Of a DNA stretch of 64,000 nt, positions 46,131-55,321 are shown piece by piece (position 1 is the stretch's first letter; every line of letters begins with the position of its first letter). The translations under genes were made by a program, and so were the position numbers. The stretch is taken from the NCBI RefSeq assembly GCF_018687715.1, contig NC_056755.1, positions 43,970,501 to 44,034,500 of the forward strand, written 5' to 3'. The DNA comes from Carya illinoinensis. Taxonomy: Eukaryota; Streptophyta; Magnoliopsida; Fagales; Juglandaceae. Below the pieces are notes generated by a model. That model worked only from the letters and a program-made list of their open reading frames with translations. It had not been told where the DNA came from and did no database searches.

Positions 46131-46730
46131 GAACATGTTAGCTTCTGTTCTATGGGTGGAGAATCAGAGCAAAAACCCTAAGGGCCTCCAAGAACTTCTT
46201 AGAGCAACCTCTCCCCCATTTGGTTGATTCTCTCTTGGAAAAATATTACTCCATCATAACACATTCAAAATCAACTCTTATTTGAGTCCATTGAAGTGGA
46301 CATTGCTGTTGGCCGGAAGAGTCCGGAGCTGCCGTTGATGCAGAGATCGAGAGGTTCTCGTGGGAAGCTATAGGAAGGTCGGAGTTCCGACACTACATGC
46401 GTGTAGAGATCGAGTGGGTCACTCGTGGTGTTGCAAGCCAAGTTTAGCTACTACAAAGGTTTTGTGAGTGTTCTAAATTGGTTGTAACAAACTAAAGTTT
46501 CTATAGTGGATTTGAGGTGGTGTCTTACACCCGGAGTGGTTTTAGATTTTGAAGAGGTTCTTCAAATGAGTTTCCACTCCGTGAACAAAATCATGTGTTG
46601 ATTATTTGTGTTATTTGTTTCATTTATTATCTGCTTGTTTGATTAATTTTCAAAAGGCCATAAAAATTAGATTACACCTATTCACCCCCCCTCTAGGTGT
46701 AGTGTTGTGTAGAACCACTGCTTCTTCAAT

Positions 46731-46742
46731 TGGTATCAGAGC
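46731..46742 (+). promoter_or_regulatory. Primer binding site, interior 1
   Basis: TGGTATCAGAGC, two bases after LTR 1, complementary to the 3' end of initiator Met-tRNA. It is repeated at 53278-53289. Confidence 0.9.
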
Positions 46743-46797
46743 GGGTTCACTCCGCTAGGATTTAGTTCCTGAGTGTGATCCTGCTGTAGTGGTTTAT

Positions 46798-48774
46798 ATG
46801 GATAGGTCTCAATCACTCACATCTCCACCATTTTTTGATGGAAGTAACTATGCGTATTGGAAGGTTCGAATGAGAGCTTTCCTTAAGTCTGTGGATGAAC
46901 GAGTGTGGACCTCTGTAACAAAGGGATGGAAACAACCGGTTGTATTCATTGAGGGAGTCGAAACCCCCAAGGGTGTGGAAAATTACTCTAGGGATGAAGT
47001 CAACGAGTGTAGTTGGAATAGCAAAGGCCTAAATGCGATATTCATGGCCGTGTCCCAGGAGGAGTTCAAAAGAATCTCCATGTGTGAAAATTGCAAAGAG
47101 GCATGGGACATTCTTGAGGTTACCCATGAAGGTACCAAGGCTGTAAAAAATTCTAAACTTCAAATGTTGACCACCAACTTTGAAGAACTTAGGATGAAGG
47201 ATGATGAAACTTTTGATGTCTTCTATAGCAAACTTAATGATATTGTCAATTCTCGTTTTAATTTAGGGGATAGAATTCCTGAGGACAGAATTGTGAGAAA
47301 AGTCCTTAGATCTCTTCCTGAGAGGTTTCGTCCCAAAGTCACTGCTATAGAAGAAAGCAAAGACTTGGACAACATGAGAGTTGAAGAGTTGGTGGGTTCC
47401 TTACAAACCTATGAACATACTCTTCCTATGGATAAGAAAAACAAGTCCATAGCCCTCAAAGCTATTAGAGAAGAGTCTGGTGAATCTTCTGACGAACTTG
47501 CCATGAGTGACAAGGAGATAGCATTTTATGCTAAAAAATTCAGGAAGATGTTTGCCCAGAAAAACCCAAGACAAGAAAAGAGAAGGTTCAAGGGTATCAA
47601 TGGAGGTTCTAGTTCAGAAAACCGAGAAGGGAGGTATAAGAGAGAAACTAGAGCTGTCAATGACAATATTCAGTGCCATGAATGTCATGGTTTTGGTCAC
47701 ATTCGACTTGAGTGTGCAAATTACAAAAGGGCCAAAGAGAAAGCGAATGCTGCTTCCTTGACTGATAGTGAGTCTGAGTCAAGTGACTCACAAGAGAGTT
47801 CTCCCAGGAAGAAAAATTTCAACTACATGGCTTTCACTTCCTCTGTTGCAGGAAAAAGTCATAACAGTGAATCTGTGGTTGAAATTGAGAGTGTTTCTGA
47901 AAATGAATCCGGGGATGAAGATGACTTGCAGGAAATCTATGAGAAGTTGTACAAGGAATGTGTGAAATTGAGGAAACTCAATAAAGCACATATTGAGGAA
48001 ATAGATTTATGCAAAAGAGAAAATGAAGGGCTTCAGAGCAAACTGAGAGAAGCCATTGGTCTAACAGATGAGTTGCAAAAGAGAAATGTGACTTTGGAAG
48101 ATAAAGTGACAACTCATGAAAATGAGCTAACTTTGTTAAATACTAAGTTGCAAAAATTCTCCATTGGGACAAACCAGCTTGACAAAATCCTAGGTTTAGG
48201 AAAGTCATCTAGTGATAAAAGTGGTTTAGGCTATTTTGAAGAGAATCCTGATGCTCCTTCAGGCTCAAAAGCTTTCGGTAAAAATGTGAGAACCACAGTG
48301 TTTGTTCCTGAAATGACTGAGAAAAAGAAGGCTCATCCATCTGAAAAGGGCAAGAAGCCTGTGCAAGTGCAAAAGTCTGTTCCTCCTCCCAAAAGACAAG
48401 GAGCTCGCAACATGAGCCCCATATGTCATCATTGTGGGAAGCTAGGCCATATTAGACCAAACTGTTTTAAATTAATGAGTCATTTTGTGCATGCTCCTGC
48501 ATTTGTTAATAGTAGAACTGCTTATCCTTCTGGAAGGGGTAAGAATTACATGAATGACTCTAAGAATATCTCAACCTTCTTGAGACAAAGAGCTCACAAA
48601 GCAAGCCCCGTGTGTCATCATTGTGGTAAGATTGGTCACATCCGACCAAACTGTTTTGAGCTTAAGAGGCACACCAAGAAAATTGAAAAGCCTTTCTCAA
48701 AGAAATGGATACCAAGGTGGATCATCCAAAAGGGAAAGACGCGAGTCACACATGGTTTTGGTGCTGTAGACTGA
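46798..48774 (+). CDS. Sirevirus-like gag polyprotein, copy 1
   Basis: 658 residues, intact, starting at MDRSQSLTSPPFFDG; an upstream GTG is in frame, but this is the first ATG after the primer site. The N-terminal DUF4219-type segment (FDGSNYAYWKVRMRAFLKS, ~residues 12-30) leads into a UBN2-type gag region (AWDILEVTHEGTKAVKNSKL, ~100-230). Next come a CX2CX4HX4C knuckle (CHECHGFGHIRLEC), a Ser/Glu-rich acidic stretch, a coiled-coil-like region (LYKECVKLRKLNKAHIEEI onward), and two more knuckles (CHHCGKLGHIRPNC, CHHCGKIGHIRPNC). Gag forms the particle that packages element RNA. It ends at a stop without protease, so the enzymes must come from another element. Length and triple knuckles fit Sirevirus gag. 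Confidence 0.93.
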   Translation: MDRSQSLTSPPFFDGSNYAYWKVRMRAFLKSVDERVWTSVTKGWKQPVVFIEGVETPKGVENYSRDEVNECSWNSKGLNAIFMAVSQEEFKRISMCENCKEAWDILEVTHEGTKAVKNSKLQMLTTNFEELRMKDDETFDVFYSKLNDIVNSRFNLGDRIPEDRIVRKVLRSLPERFRPKVTAIEESKDLDNMRVEELVGSLQTYEHTLPMDKKNKSIALKAIREESGESSDELAMSDKEIAFYAKKFRKMFAQKNPRQEKRRFKGINGGSSSENREGRYKRETRAVNDNIQCHECHGFGHIRLECANYKRAKEKANAASLTDSESESSDSQESSPRKKNFNYMAFTSSVAGKSHNSESVVEIESVSENESGDEDDLQEIYEKLYKECVKLRKLNKAHIEEIDLCKRENEGLQSKLREAIGLTDELQKRNVTLEDKVTTHENELTLLNTKLQKFSIGTNQLDKILGLGKSSSDKSGLGYFEENPDAPSGSKAFGKNVRTTVFVPEMTEKKKAHPSEKGKKPVQVQKSVPPPKRQGARNMSPICHHCGKLGHIRPNCFKLMSHFVHAPAFVNSRTAYPSGRGKNYMNDSKNISTFLRQRAHKASPVCHHCGKIGHIRPNCFELKRHTKKIEKPFSKKWIPRWIIQKGKTRVTHGFGAVD

Positions 48775-49617
48775 CAGGCATGCATTACATACATTACATG
48801 CATTTTTGTTTTATTTTGTTGTTGTTTATTTTTCTTGTTTGTTGCTGTCTAGTTTATTTATCGTTGTTTGCTGCCCCTACATGCACTTCATGATTGGGCT
48901 ATATGATAGTGGGGTTGTTAATTCTAAAATCTAAGTGCATGTGTCTTTTGAGATTTGTATCATATTTCTATGTTTTACAAAGATTTGGAACATGAGTATC
49001 TCGTGTAATCTGTGACTGGCATCACACACTTCACTCCAAACTCGGTCAATTGACATTTCACCACTTGTGAGTTTATTGGGGAGGCAATCAAAAGTGGTAG
49101 GAAGCTCTATCTTCATACAGAATTGACCACGGGCTAGATGACCTCATCATGGTTCATTTGTGCAAAAATATGTATCTCAAAAGGAAAAGAAAAAGTGAAG
49201 TTGAAATAAAAATAAAAAAAATAAAAAAAAAAAAAAGGAAAAGAAAAGGGAGGGTGAAAAACAGAATAAGTTTTCTGTTTTCTTGAACATACTGAGACAA
49301 GTATTTAAACAGAAAGATTCAGGTCCTAGCAGCATTAGGTTTGACTTTCTGTGTCTTGAATGAGCTTCCCAAGCACCTATGGTTTCATGTTCAGCCCAAC
49401 CCCACTCACGCCTTACGGTTGACATTTCTTGATTGAGCAAGGACCGTTTTAAACACGCACGTCTATATTACTTGTGATACTTTGTTTTAAACTGCGTGTT
49501 GTATGGGAATATGATGCTTCTCTACATTTGATATGTACTCTTGGTGTGAAAATTGACATTCCCAGTATTTGTCCAAGTCATGTGAGTGTTGTGTGCCTCA
49601 AAACTGGGCAAAATGTG
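48775..49617. other. Non-coding spacer where pol would lie, interior 1
   Basis: About 840 bp with no coding domains. It includes a T-rich start with repeated GCATTACATACATTACATGC and a poly-A tract at about 49205-49240 whose length differs from the copy at 55755-55790 by about five bases. In Sireviruses protease, integrase, RT and RNase H would follow gag; none is detectable in either interior. Confidence 0.8.
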
Positions 49618-49852
49618 TTTTTCTGGAGGTCTCGCTCGACACTCGCTCGACCCCGCTCGAGCGAAAACCGCTCGACAGCCGCTCGAGGGTTTTAAGTTCG
49701 CTCGAGCGAACGCCTGGTATAAAATCCCAGCGCCGCTCGAGCCGCTCGAGCACAGTGGCCTCTTTCTCCCTCCCGTGCGATTTTCTTCCTCCTTTTCTCA
49801 AATTTCTTCGTTTAAACAAGTGTTTTTCTTCCGAAATCATCTTCAAACCAAG
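49618..49852 (+). promoter_or_regulatory. Internal promoter of the second ORF with CTCGAG cluster, copy 1
   Basis: 49625-49760 holds about eight GCTCGA/CTCGAG motifs of the kind that make up the LTR minisatellite. TATAAAA lies at 49718-49724. A pyrimidine-rich leader (CTTTCTCCCTCCC) follows, leading to the splice donor AAG|GTAAAT at 49853. The layout (motif cluster, TATA, leader, intron, ATG) matches a separate RNA polymerase II promoter for the ORF at 50596. The duplicate is at 56170-56404. Confidence 0.6.
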
Positions 49853-50587
49853 GTAAATCCTTTTCTCTCTTGTATTTTCGTGATTTGATGCTTTTATTTT
49901 AGGGTTTTTCCGTGTGTTGTTATGCATTTGGGTTTCGGATTGGGTGTTTGAGAGTCTTTCTTCGATTGTTTTTCTTTTATCTTGTTTTATTGAGGCTATT
50001 GTATAGCCATTGTTGGGATTGGTTGTATTTAGGAGGTTTTTGAAACTCCCATGGGTCTATACCCGAGTTTCTCACTTGGATGCACTCCAAGTGTTCGATA
50101 AAATGTCTCAATGAAGTGTGTTTTTGGTTTTTCATCATGCATTGGCATAGCATTGCTCCCATATCTATTTCATGTCTATCCTAGGTTTGAGACATCGTTT
50201 AAATAGGATTGCATTATGTTTTGAAGGTGTTTTGGTTTAGAATTGGCATTGGTTTGCACATGGGTCATGCATGAGGTTTGGCATCGTTTAACATGAGTCA
50301 TGCACATGGGTTGGCATTAGCTTGTAAATGGCTTGAGTTGTCATTGCATATGTGTCATGAATGTGGTTGGCATTAGCATGCATGTTGGTCTTTCACATGA
50401 GTAGGCATTAGCATGCATATGGGACACTTTGACCTAGGCATTTGTTATTGTTTTGAAAAATGAGGAGTGACATCGGGCATGCACCGAGTCTTGCATTGTT
50501 AGTTGGCATTGTTGCGTCAGCATGCATGCATCCATCACGTCTTTGCATTGCCTTAGCCTTGTCTAACGTCTTTGACTCTGTCTACAG
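49853..50587 (+). other. Predicted 5'-leader intron of the second ORF, copy 1
   Basis: Donor AAG|GTAAAT at 49853 and acceptor TGTCTACAG| ending at 50587, eight bases before the ATG. The interior is T-rich (phase irrelevant because it is in the leader) and has degenerate repeats of TTGGCATTAGCATGCAT around 50230-50440. Copy 2 is at 56405-57139. Splicing is inferred from the signals only. Confidence 0.55.
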
Positions 50588-50595
50588 CCGACACC

Positions 50596-51687
50596 ATGTC
50601 TCGACGTGTTCGTCCTCGCCAAAACCCTCCTGCACCCGTTCAAGCACAATTCCATAGTGCCCGAGCCCAAGAGTTATACTCTCAGAACTTCTCGCATCGT
50701 ACTCCCATAGTCGAGCGTGAAGTGACATTAGGTGAGCTTACCGAGACTATAATTCCCCGTATTTTTGAGTCTCGTCAGTGGCAGGCATTGACCACTGGTC
50801 ATCCCACTCCTTCTGTGGAGTTGGTTAGGGAGTTTTACTCCAATATTCATGACATATCTGTTGATGACTCATTTGAAGTCAGTCTCAGGAATGTTGTTTT
50901 CCGAGTCACTCCGGGCATGATAGCGACTCTGCTAAATGCCCCTCGTGAGCTCTATCCTGAGTTTCCCTACTCACGGACATCTCCTCCAAGTCCACAAGTC
51001 ATTGCTACTTGTCTTTGTGGCCGACCTAGTAGTTGGGAAGGGACAACCCCTATTTCAACTGCTCGTTTTACCCCCGATCACCTCATTCTTAGTAGGATTG
51101 TTCTTACGAACTTAGATCCTACTGGTCATAATAGTGATGTGGGTCTTGACCGTGCCCGTCTGCTGTATGCCTTGATCAATGGTGTCTCCATTGATCTAGG
51201 AAGTCTTTTGTGTCGGGTTATTGTTGAGGCGTATCGGTCCTCCAAAACACGGACTGGTTTGCCCTTACCGTGTTTGATCACCCGAATAGCTCTCTCCCAA
51301 TCTGTTGCTTTCCATCCTCAGGAGCCTAGAATTGCTCTTAAGGCTCCTATTGGTCGTAGGACGGTTCAGCTGAGTCGTGCTCACACAACTCCACAGCCTA
51401 TCCGTGTTGAGCACCCTCCCGCTCCCTCCTCTCAGCCTTCGAGCTCTCGACCATCTAGTTCTCAGCCGTCTACCTCGGCCCCATCCAGCTCTCAGCCATC
51501 TTCCTCAGCCCCCGGTTCGTCGGAGCCTAGTCTTCAGCAGGTACTTGAGTATCTAGCTCGCCTTGACGCCCGGTTCGACAGTCTTGAGGTGAAAGTTGAC
51601 AACCTGCAACAACTTGTGACTCAACGCTTCAATGACATCGAGAGGCAGCTCAATGAGGATGATGAGGATGTCGATGGTGATGATTGA
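50596..51687 (+). CDS. Second ORF: putative plant transposon protein domain plus Ser/Pro linker and coiled coil, copy 1
   Basis: 363 residues from MSRRVRPRQNPPAPVQ. The ATG follows the predicted acceptor; an upstream in-frame start would lie in the intron. Residues ~35-245 look like the 'putative plant transposon protein' domain (PF20167-like) found beside plant retroelement genes: IIPRIFESRQWQAL, VELVREFYSNIHD, RNVVFRVTPGMIATLL, SSWEGTT, LSRIVLTNLDPTGHNSDV and LLYALINGVSIDLGSLL. A Ser/Pro linker (~270-310, SSQPSSSRPSSSQPS) leads to a coiled-coil-like C-terminus (LDARFDSLEVKVDNLQQLV) and an acidic end (EDDEDVDGDD). There is no signal peptide or clear membrane helix, so an envelope role is not supported. 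It takes the post-pol position of the Sirevirus extra ORF. Its function is unknown. Confidence 0.85.
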   Translation: MSRRVRPRQNPPAPVQAQFHSARAQELYSQNFSHRTPIVEREVTLGELTETIIPRIFESRQWQALTTGHPTPSVELVREFYSNIHDISVDDSFEVSLRNVVFRVTPGMIATLLNAPRELYPEFPYSRTSPPSPQVIATCLCGRPSSWEGTTPISTARFTPDHLILSRIVLTNLDPTGHNSDVGLDRARLLYALINGVSIDLGSLLCRVIVEAYRSSKTRTGLPLPCLITRIALSQSVAFHPQEPRIALKAPIGRRTVQLSRAHTTPQPIRVEHPPAPSSQPSSSRPSSSQPSTSAPSSSQPSSSAPGSSEPSLQQVLEYLARLDARFDSLEVKVDNLQQLVTQRFNDIERQLNEDDEDVDGDD

Positions 51688-51706
51688 GACCCTTGGCTTC
51701 TTGTGA

Positions 51707-51790
51707 CAAAAAGGGGGAGATTGATTGTTGAGGGGGAGATATTTAGAGATATTGTTGAGGGGGAGGAGTACAGTATTAACTCAGGGGGAG
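51707..51790 (+). promoter_or_regulatory. Multiple polypurine-tract cluster, interior 1
   Basis: Four GGGGGAG tracts in 84 bp (AAAAAGGGGGAGATTGAT, TTGTTGAGGGGGAGATA, TTGTTGAGGGGGAGGAG, TCAGGGGGAGTG). Two mimic the true junction of polypurine tract and LTR start (GGGGGAGAT|TGTTGAGGG). Sireviruses are known for such repeated tracts. Copy 2 is at 58259-58342. Confidence 0.75.
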
Positions 51791-52132
51791 TGTTACTTGT
51801 ACTAACACATTTTTTTGTTTTGGGGGAACAGCAGCTTTTGGTTATTTCTGTTGATTTATATTTCTTGTTAGCTGCTGATTGTCTGACAAATGTTTCTTGA
51901 ACTCAATCTATGATTTGTTGTTTAATGAAATATTTCTCTTCTAAAACCTGTACTTGACATGAATTATGATTTGCGAATTGCAAATACGTTTTTGTGCATA
52001 TGTGAATGGGTATGTTTAACCGTTTGCTAAGCGTGTGCAGAAATTTTTCAACATGTTCAAGAATATGGATCTAATTGGGTGTGCTAGGATTAGGTCATAT
52101 GTATAGGTTAGAGGTTTTGTCACAGAAATGCC

Positions 52133-52144
52133 AAAGGGGGAGAT
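52133..52144 (+). promoter_or_regulatory. Polypurine tract before LTR 2
   Basis: AAAGGGGGAGAT directly abutting LTR 2. It is the primer site for plus-strand synthesis and is repeated at 58685-58696 before LTR 3. Confidence 0.85.
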
Positions 52145-53275
52145 TGTTGAGGGAAAAATGAGCGTGTTGGCATATTCTTGTGAAAACCTGTGTAAAATAG
52201 TGTTGTAACAAGTGTTGTTGCGGAAGGATTGAAGTGGGCTTGAAGTGTGCTCATTATTGGTCAGAAGAAGCGACTTCGCTCGACCCTCGCTCGACAGAGC
52301 GCTCGAGCGAACTCAGGCAGATTCAACCGCTCGACCATCGCTCGACATACGGCTCGAGCGAACTCAGGCAGATTCAACCGCTCGACCATCGCTCGACATA
52401 CAGCTCGAGCGAACTCAGGCAGATTCAACCGCTCGACCCTCGCTCGACACTGAGCTCAAGCGAACCCAGGCAGAGTGTGTCGCTCGACCCTCGCTCGACA
52501 CTGAGCTCGAGCGAACTCAGGCAGAGTCGACCGCTCGATACTCGCTCGACATGGCGCTCGAGCGAACTCAGGCAGATTTCGGCGCTCGACCTTCGCGCGA
52601 CACTTCGCTCGAGCCAATGTTCCAGATCACTTACAATGTAGGGTTTTGAACGCCTCATTTGATGGGAACTATAAATAGAACATGTTAGCTTCTGTTCTAT
52701 GGGTGGAGAATCAGAGCAAAAACCCTAAGGGCCTCCAAGAACTTCTTAGAGCAACCTCTCCCCCATTTGGTTGATTCTCTCTTGGAAAAATATTACTCCA
52801 TCATAACACATTCAAAATCAACTCTTATTTGAGTCCATTGAAGTGGACATTGCTGTTGGCCGGAAGAGTCCGGAGCTGCCGTTGATGCAGAGATCGAGAG
52901 GTTCTCGTGGGAAGCTATAGGAAGGTCGGAGTTCCGACACTACATGCGTGTAGAGATCGAGTGGGTCACTCGTGGTGTTGCAAGCCAAGTTTAGCTACTA
53001 CAAAGGTTTTGTGAGTGTTCTAAATTGGTTGTAACAAACTAAAGTTTCTATAGTGGATTTGAGGTGGTGTCTTACACCCGGAGTGGTTTTAGATTTTGAA
53101 GAGGTTCTTCAAATGAGTTTCCACTCCGTGAACAAAATCATGTGTTGATTATTTGTGTTATTTGTTTCATTTATTATCTGCTTGTTTGATTAATTTTCAA
53201 AAGGCCATAAAAATTAGATTACACCTATTCACCCCCCCTCTAGGTGTAGTGTTGTGTAGAACCACTGCTTCTTCA
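52145..53275 (+). repeat. Sirevirus-like LTR 2 (shared middle LTR)
   Basis: 1131 bp, with G at 52597 like LTR 3. It serves as the 3' LTR of interior 1 and the 5' LTR of interior 2. Minisatellite at 52277-52617, TATA at 52670-52677, primer site just after it at 53278-53289. Confidence 0.93.
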
Positions 53276-53344
53276 ATTGGTATCAGAGCGGGTTCACTCC
53301 GCTAGGATTTAGTTCCTGAGTGTGATCCTGCTGTAGTGGTTTAT

Positions 53345-55321
53345 ATGGATAGGTCTCAATCACTCACATCTCCACCATTTTTTGATGGAAGTAACTATGC
53401 GTATTGGAAGGTTCGAATGAGAGCTTTCCTTAAGTCTGTGGATGAACGAGTGTGGACCTCTGTAACAAAGGGATGGAAACAACCGGTTGTATTCATTGAG
53501 GGAGTCGAAACCCCCAAGGGTGTGGAAAATTACTCTAGGGATGAAGTCAACGAGTGTAGTTGGAATAGCAAAGGCCTAAATGCGATATTCATGGCCGTGT
53601 CCCAGGAGGAGTTCAAAAGAATCTCCATGTGTGAAAATTGCAAAGAGGCATGGGACATTCTTGAGGTTACCCATGAAGGTACCAAGGCTGTAAAAAATTC
53701 TAAACTTCAAATGTTGACCACCAACTTTGAAGAACTTAGGATGAAGGATGATGAAACTTTTGATGTCTTCTATAGCAAACTTAATGATATTGTCAATTCT
53801 CGTTTTAATTTAGGGGATAGAATTCCTGAGGACAGAATTGTGAGAAAAGTCCTTAGATCTCTTCCTGAGAGGTTTCGTCCCAAAGTCACTGCTATAGAAG
53901 AAAGCAAAGACTTGGACAACATGAGAGTTGAAGAGTTGGTGGGTTCCTTACAAACCTATGAACATACTCTTCCTATGGATAAGAAAAACAAGTCCATAGC
54001 CCTCAAAGCTATTAGAGAAGAGTCTGGTGAATCTTCTGACGAACTTGCCATGAGTGACAAGGAGATAGCATTTTATGCTAAAAAATTCAGGAAGATGTTT
54101 GCCCAGAAAAACCCAAGACAAGAAAAGAGAAGGTTCAAGGGTATCAATGGAGGTTCTAGTTCAGAAAATCGAGAAGGGAGGTATAAGAGAGAAACTAGAG
54201 CTGTCAATGACAATATTCAGTGCCATGAATGTCATGGTTTTGGTCACATTCGACTTGAGTGTGCAAATTACAAAAGGGCCAAAGAGAAAGCGAATGCTGC
54301 TTCCTTGACTGATAGTGAGTCTGAGTCAAGTGACTCACAAGAGAGTTCTCCCAGGAAGAAAAATTTCAACTACATGGCTTTCACTTCCTCTGTTGCAGGA
54401 AAAAGTCATAACAGTGAATCTGTGGTTGAAATTGAGAGTGTTTCTGAAAATGAATCCGGGGATGAAGATGACTTGCAGGAAATCTATGAGAAGTTGTACA
54501 AGGAATGTGTGAAATTGAGGAAACTCAATAAAGCACATATTGAGGAAATAGATTTATGCAAAAGAGAAAATGAAGGGCTTCAGAGCAAACTGAGAGAAGC
54601 CATTGGTCTAACAGATGAGTTGCAAAAGAGAAATGTGACTTTGGAAGATAAAGTGACAACTCATGAAAATGAGCTAACTTTGTTAAATACTAAGTTGCAA
54701 AAATTCTCCATTGGGACAAACCAGCTTGACAAAATCCTAGGTTTAGGAAAGTCATCTAGTGATAAAAGTGGTTTAGGCTATTTTGAAGAGAATCCTGATG
54801 CTCCTTCAGGCTCAAAAGCTTTCGGTAAAAATGTGAGAACCACAGTGTTTGTTCCTGAAATGACTGAGAAAAAGAAGGCTCATCCATCTGAAAAGGGCAA
54901 GAAGCCTGTGCAAGTGCAAAAGTCTGTTCCTCCTCCCAAAAGACAAGGAGCTCGCAACATGAGCCCCATATGTCATCATTGTGGGAAGCTAGGCCATATT
55001 AGACCAAACTGTTTTAAATTAATGAGTCATTTTGTGCATGCTCCTGCATTTGTTAATAGTAGAACTGCTTATCCTTCTGGAAGGGGTAAGAATTACATGA
55101 ATGACTCTAAGAATATCTCAACCTTCTTGAGACAAAGAGCTCACAAAGCAAGCCCCGTGTGTCATCATTGTGGTAAGATTGGTCAAATCCGACCAAACTG
55201 TTTTGAGCTTAAGAGGCACACCAAGAAAATTGAAAAGCCTTTCTCAAAGAAATGGATACCAAGGTGGATCATCCAAAAGGGAAAGACGCGAGTCACACAT
55301 GGTTTTGGTGCTGTAGACTGA
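53345..55321 (+). CDS. Sirevirus-like gag polyprotein, copy 2
   Basis: Same 658-residue protein as 46798-48774. It has a synonymous C-to-T at 54169 and one amino-acid change: C-to-A at 55186 turns the His of the third zinc knuckle into Gln (CHHCGKIGQIRPNC). That should stop this knuckle from binding zinc. The other two knuckles and all other domains are unchanged. It lies between LTR 2 and LTR 3 and lacks pol just as copy 1 does. Confidence 0.93.
   Translation: MDRSQSLTSPPFFDGSNYAYWKVRMRAFLKSVDERVWTSVTKGWKQPVVFIEGVETPKGVENYSRDEVNECSWNSKGLNAIFMAVSQEEFKRISMCENCKEAWDILEVTHEGTKAVKNSKLQMLTTNFEELRMKDDETFDVFYSKLNDIVNSRFNLGDRIPEDRIVRKVLRSLPERFRPKVTAIEESKDLDNMRVEELVGSLQTYEHTLPMDKKNKSIALKAIREESGESSDELAMSDKEIAFYAKKFRKMFAQKNPRQEKRRFKGINGGSSSENREGRYKRETRAVNDNIQCHECHGFGHIRLECANYKRAKEKANAASLTDSESESSDSQESSPRKKNFNYMAFTSSVAGKSHNSESVVEIESVSENESGDEDDLQEIYEKLYKECVKLRKLNKAHIEEIDLCKRENEGLQSKLREAIGLTDELQKRNVTLEDKVTTHENELTLLNTKLQKFSIGTNQLDKILGLGKSSSDKSGLGYFEENPDAPSGSKAFGKNVRTTVFVPEMTEKKKAHPSEKGKKPVQVQKSVPPPKRQGARNMSPICHHCGKLGHIRPNCFKLMSHFVHAPAFVNSRTAYPSGRGKNYMNDSKNISTFLRQRAHKASPVCHHCGKIGQIRPNCFELKRHTKKIEKPFSKKWIPRWIIQKGKTRVTHGFGAVD

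Larger units (their letters stand above)
45598..46728 (+). repeat. Sirevirus-like LTR 1
   Basis: TGTTGAGGG...CTTCTTCA, 1131 bp. It differs from LTR 2 and LTR 3 at 46050 (T versus G). It contains the 51-bp minisatellite and a TATA box. Confidence 0.93.

Noticed and set aside
50596..51687. Second ORF as an envelope protein
   Set aside because: It has no signal peptide or transmembrane helix; sequence words fit the plant transposon-associated domain instead.
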